From: Betaproteobacteria bacterium
GTDB lineage: Bacteria > Pseudomonadota > Gammaproteobacteria > Burkholderiales > Burkholderiaceae_C
Assembly: GCA_016704535.1 (NCBI GenBank)
Contig: JADIZZ010000014.1
Coordinates: 17,691 to 81,690 of the forward strand
Direction: 5' to 3'
Length of the DNA stretch: 64,000 bases
Program-made: the position numbers and the translations under genes
Notes under the pieces: generated by a model
What the model saw: the letters and a program-made list of their open reading frames with translations, nothing else
Databases searched by the model: none
What the model was told of the DNA's origin: nothing
Part shown: positions 62,227 through 64,000 of the stretch, in pieces
Position numbering within the stretch: position 1 is the first letter of the stretch
Layout of the letters: the number at the start of each line of letters is the position of its first letter

Positions 62227-63600
62227 ATGAACAAAGCCGTCGACCCCGCACTGATGCAAGCCGCCGAAGCCGTCGGCTCGACCACCGGGCTGACGCCGGC
62301 GCAACTGGCCGCCTACTGGCTGCCCTTCACCGCCAATCGCCAGTTCAAGAAGGCCCCGCGCCTGCTGACCAAGGCGGCTGGCATGTATTACGAGGACTAC
62401 CGCGGCCGGCAGATCCTGGACGCCGTGGCCGGGCTGTGGTGCGTGAACGCCGGTCACGGCCGGCCGCGCATCACGCAGGCCATCCAGGCGCAGGCCGCCG
62501 AGATGGACTTCGCGCCGCCCTTCCAGATGGCGCATCCCAAGGCTTTCGAGCTCGCCGAGCGCGTGGCGCAGCTGGCCCCGGCCGGCATGGGCAAGGTCTT
62601 CTTCGCCAACTCGGGCTCGGAGGCGGTGGAGAGTGCGCTGAAGATGGCGCTGGCCTACCACCGTGTACGCGGCGAAGGCACACGCACCCGGCTCATTGGC
62701 CGTGAACGTGGCTACCACGGCGTGAACTTCGGCGGCATCTCGGTGGGCGGGATGATCGGCAACCGCAAGACCTTCGGCCTGGCCGTCGCGGGTGTCGACC
62801 ACCTGGGCCACACGCACGACCCGAAGCGCAACCTGTTCAGCATCGGCCAGCCTGCGCATGGCGCCGACCGCGCCGACGACCTGGAACGCCTGGTGGCGCT
62901 GCATGACGCCAGCAACATCGCGGCCGTCATCGTCGAGCCGGTGGCCGGCAGCACCGGCGTGCTGATCCCGCCGCAGGGCTACCTGCAGCGCCTTCGCGAG
63001 CTGTGTACCAAGCACGGCATCCTGCTGATCTTCGACGAGGTCATCACCGGCTTCGGGCGCACCGGGCAGCCCTTCGCGGCGCAGACCTTCGGTGTCGTGC
63101 CCGACATGATCACTTGCGCCAAGGGCCTGACCAACGGCGCCGTGCCCATGGGCGCGGTGATCGTGAAGGACGAGATCCACGACGCTTTCATGACCGGGCC
63201 CGAGCACCTGATCGAGTTCCCGCACGGCTACACCTATTCCGGCCACCCGCTGGCCTGCGCCGCCGGCCTGGGCACGCTGGAAACCTACGCCGAGGACGGA
63301 CTGCTCACCCGCGCAGGCGAGCTGCAGGATTACTTCGCGCAGGCCGTGCATTCGCTGCGCGGCGAGCCGCACGTCATCGACGTGCGCAACATCGGCCTGG
63401 TGGGTGGCATCGAACTGGCGCCGCTGCCTGGCGCGCCGGCCATGCGCGCCTTCAACGTCTTCCTCGACTGCTACGAGCAGGGTCTGCTCATCCGCACCAC
63501 GGGCGACACCATTGCGCTGTCGCCGCCGCTGATCATCGAGCGCGGCCAGATCGACCAGATCGTCGACATGCTGCGCGGCGCGCTGCGGCGCGTGGCCTGA
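62227..63600 (+). CDS. Omega-amino acid--pyruvate transaminase
   Basis: Class III PLP transaminase of 457 residues. The Schiff-base Lys is in CAKGLTNGAVPMGAV (about Lys299). WLPFTANRQFK, LDAVAGLWCVNAGHGRP, FFANSGSEAVESALKMAL, YHGVNFGGISVGGM, IFDEVITGFGRTG and HGYTYSGHPLACAAGL match the beta-alanine-pyruvate transaminase group closely. It moves amino groups from beta-alanine, diamines or other omega-amino acids to pyruvate. It starts at 62227; upstream codons are not conserved. A PuuB-like oxidase follows. Confidence 0.93.
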   Translation: MNKAVDPALMQAAEAVGSTTGLTPAQLAAYWLPFTANRQFKKAPRLLTKAAGMYYEDYRGRQILDAVAGLWCVNAGHGRPRITQAIQAQAAEMDFAPPFQMAHPKAFELAERVAQLAPAGMGKVFFANSGSEAVESALKMALAYHRVRGEGTRTRLIGRERGYHGVNFGGISVGGMIGNRKTFGLAVAGVDHLGHTHDPKRNLFSIGQPAHGADRADDLERLVALHDASNIAAVIVEPVAGSTGVLIPPQGYLQRLRELCTKHGILLIFDEVITGFGRTGQPFAAQTFGVVPDMITCAKGLTNGAVPMGAVIVKDEIHDAFMTGPEHLIEFPHGYTYSGHPLACAAGLGTLETYAEDGLLTRAGELQDYFAQAVHSLRGEPHVIDVRNIGLVGGIELAPLPGAPAMRAFNVFLDCYEQGLLIRTTGDTIALSPPLIIERGQIDQIVDMLRGALRRVA

Positions 63601-63654
63601 AGCGGGCCGCGCCTTCCACCTGCCGACGAAGGACCCTGCCTAGCGCACAGCCTC

Positions 63655-64000
63655 ATGTCCCTGCTCGATACCGACCTGGAAATCGCCCGGCATTCGTACT
63701 ACGCCGCCACGGCCGTGCGAGACCGGGCCTTCCCGGCGCTGGCGGGCGACGTCGACTGCGACGTGGCGGTCGTAGGCGGTGGATTGGCGGGCTTGAGCGC
63801 GGCCATCGACCTTCGTCGCCGCGGCTTCAGCGTGGTGCTGCTGGAAGCGCGAGACATCGGCTTCGGCGCCAGCGGCCGCAACGGCGGCCAGGCCATCCAC
63901 GGGCTGGCCTGCGACCAGGACACCATCGAGGCCCAGCTCGGGCTGGACGAAGCGAAACGCGTGTGGGCGATGTCCATCGAGGCGCTGGACCTGCTGCGCC
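63655..64000 (+). CDS. FAD-dependent oxidoreductase, PuuB-like (partial at window end)
   Basis: The first 115 residues of a DAO-family flavoprotein that runs off the window. The N-terminus HSYYAATAV and the FAD dinucleotide motif VAVVGGGLAGLSAAIDL match gamma-glutamylputrescine oxidase PuuB, as do LEARDIGFGASGRNGGQ and the acid-rich helix after it. The start is the ATG at 63655; a ribosome site is weak. Related enzymes oxidise putrescine derivatives, glycine or amino acids, so the substrate is unsure. The position behind an omega-transaminase fits amine catabolism. Confidence 0.85.
   Translation, partial: MSLLDTDLEIARHSYYAATAVRDRAFPALAGDVDCDVAVVGGGLAGLSAAIDLRRRGFSVVLLEARDIGFGASGRNGGQAIHGLACDQDTIEAQLGLDEAKRVWAMSIEALDLLR

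Overview
This 64 kb window is high-GC chromosomal DNA from a betaproteobacterium of the order Burkholderiales, probably near Rubrivivax, Leptothrix or Methylibium. The assignment rests on gene content and order read by eye (rimP-nusA-infB-rbfA-truB-typA; aceE-aceF-lpdA with a lipoyl domain on E3; DUF4936 and YgfZ neighbours), not on a database search. I see no phage, transposon, CRISPR array, rRNA or plasmid function. There is one tRNA, a tRNA-Ser(GGA).

Layout. 1-6.9 kb (minus strand): a glutaredoxin-like periplasmic protein, an M3 oligopeptidase, folD, and a FixJ-type response regulator with a double-PAS sensor kinase. The kinase is divergent from 7.0-13.8 kb (plus): aceE, aceF, a proteasome/HslV-like Ntn-hydrolase gene, and lpdA, packed as one operon. 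13.8-26.2 kb is glycogen metabolism: glgP-glgB-glgX-malQ on minus, followed by an orphan FliA-like sigma factor, and glgC-glgA on plus, around a 319-bp divergent control region with a HexR-like palindrome. 26.3-31.5 kb: tRNA-Ser, DUF2237, an SPFH/NfeD membrane pair, a basic amino acid decarboxylase and fabI. 31.5-41.2 kb: the rimP-nusA-infB-rbfA-truB-typA translation cluster behind a promoter with an immediate terminator hairpin, then a DMT exporter. 41.2-45.4 kb: a wax ester synthase/DGAT with an FNR-like box upstream, two alpha/beta hydrolases, and a small conserved-looking protein. 45.4-53 kb: an ankyrin protein and the mltG-tmk-holB-pilZ-tatD chain on minus, divergent from ygfZ, DUF4936, an iron alcohol dehydrogenase and RidA. 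53-57.5 kb: a YtrA-type regulator with an ABC transporter, then a secreted Cache protein and a chemoreceptor behind a sigma-28-like promoter. 57.5-64 kb: isocitrate lyase, a class I glutamine amidotransferase, an agmatinase-family hydrolase, a hemerythrin, an Lrp regulator, an omega-amino acid transaminase and the start of a PuuB-like oxidase.

Themes. Carbon flow is the main thread: pyruvate dehydrogenase, glyoxylate shunt, glycogen storage and mobilisation, and neutral lipid synthesis. Amine and polyamine turnover, chemotaxis and housekeeping translation/replication genes make up the rest.

Three genes (glgX, truB and the GntR regulator) each appear to carry one single-base indel in a G/C run. 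Correcting each restores a family-typical protein, and in two cases a stop/start overlap with the next gene. They could be sequencing errors or real mutations; the sequence alone cannot decide.
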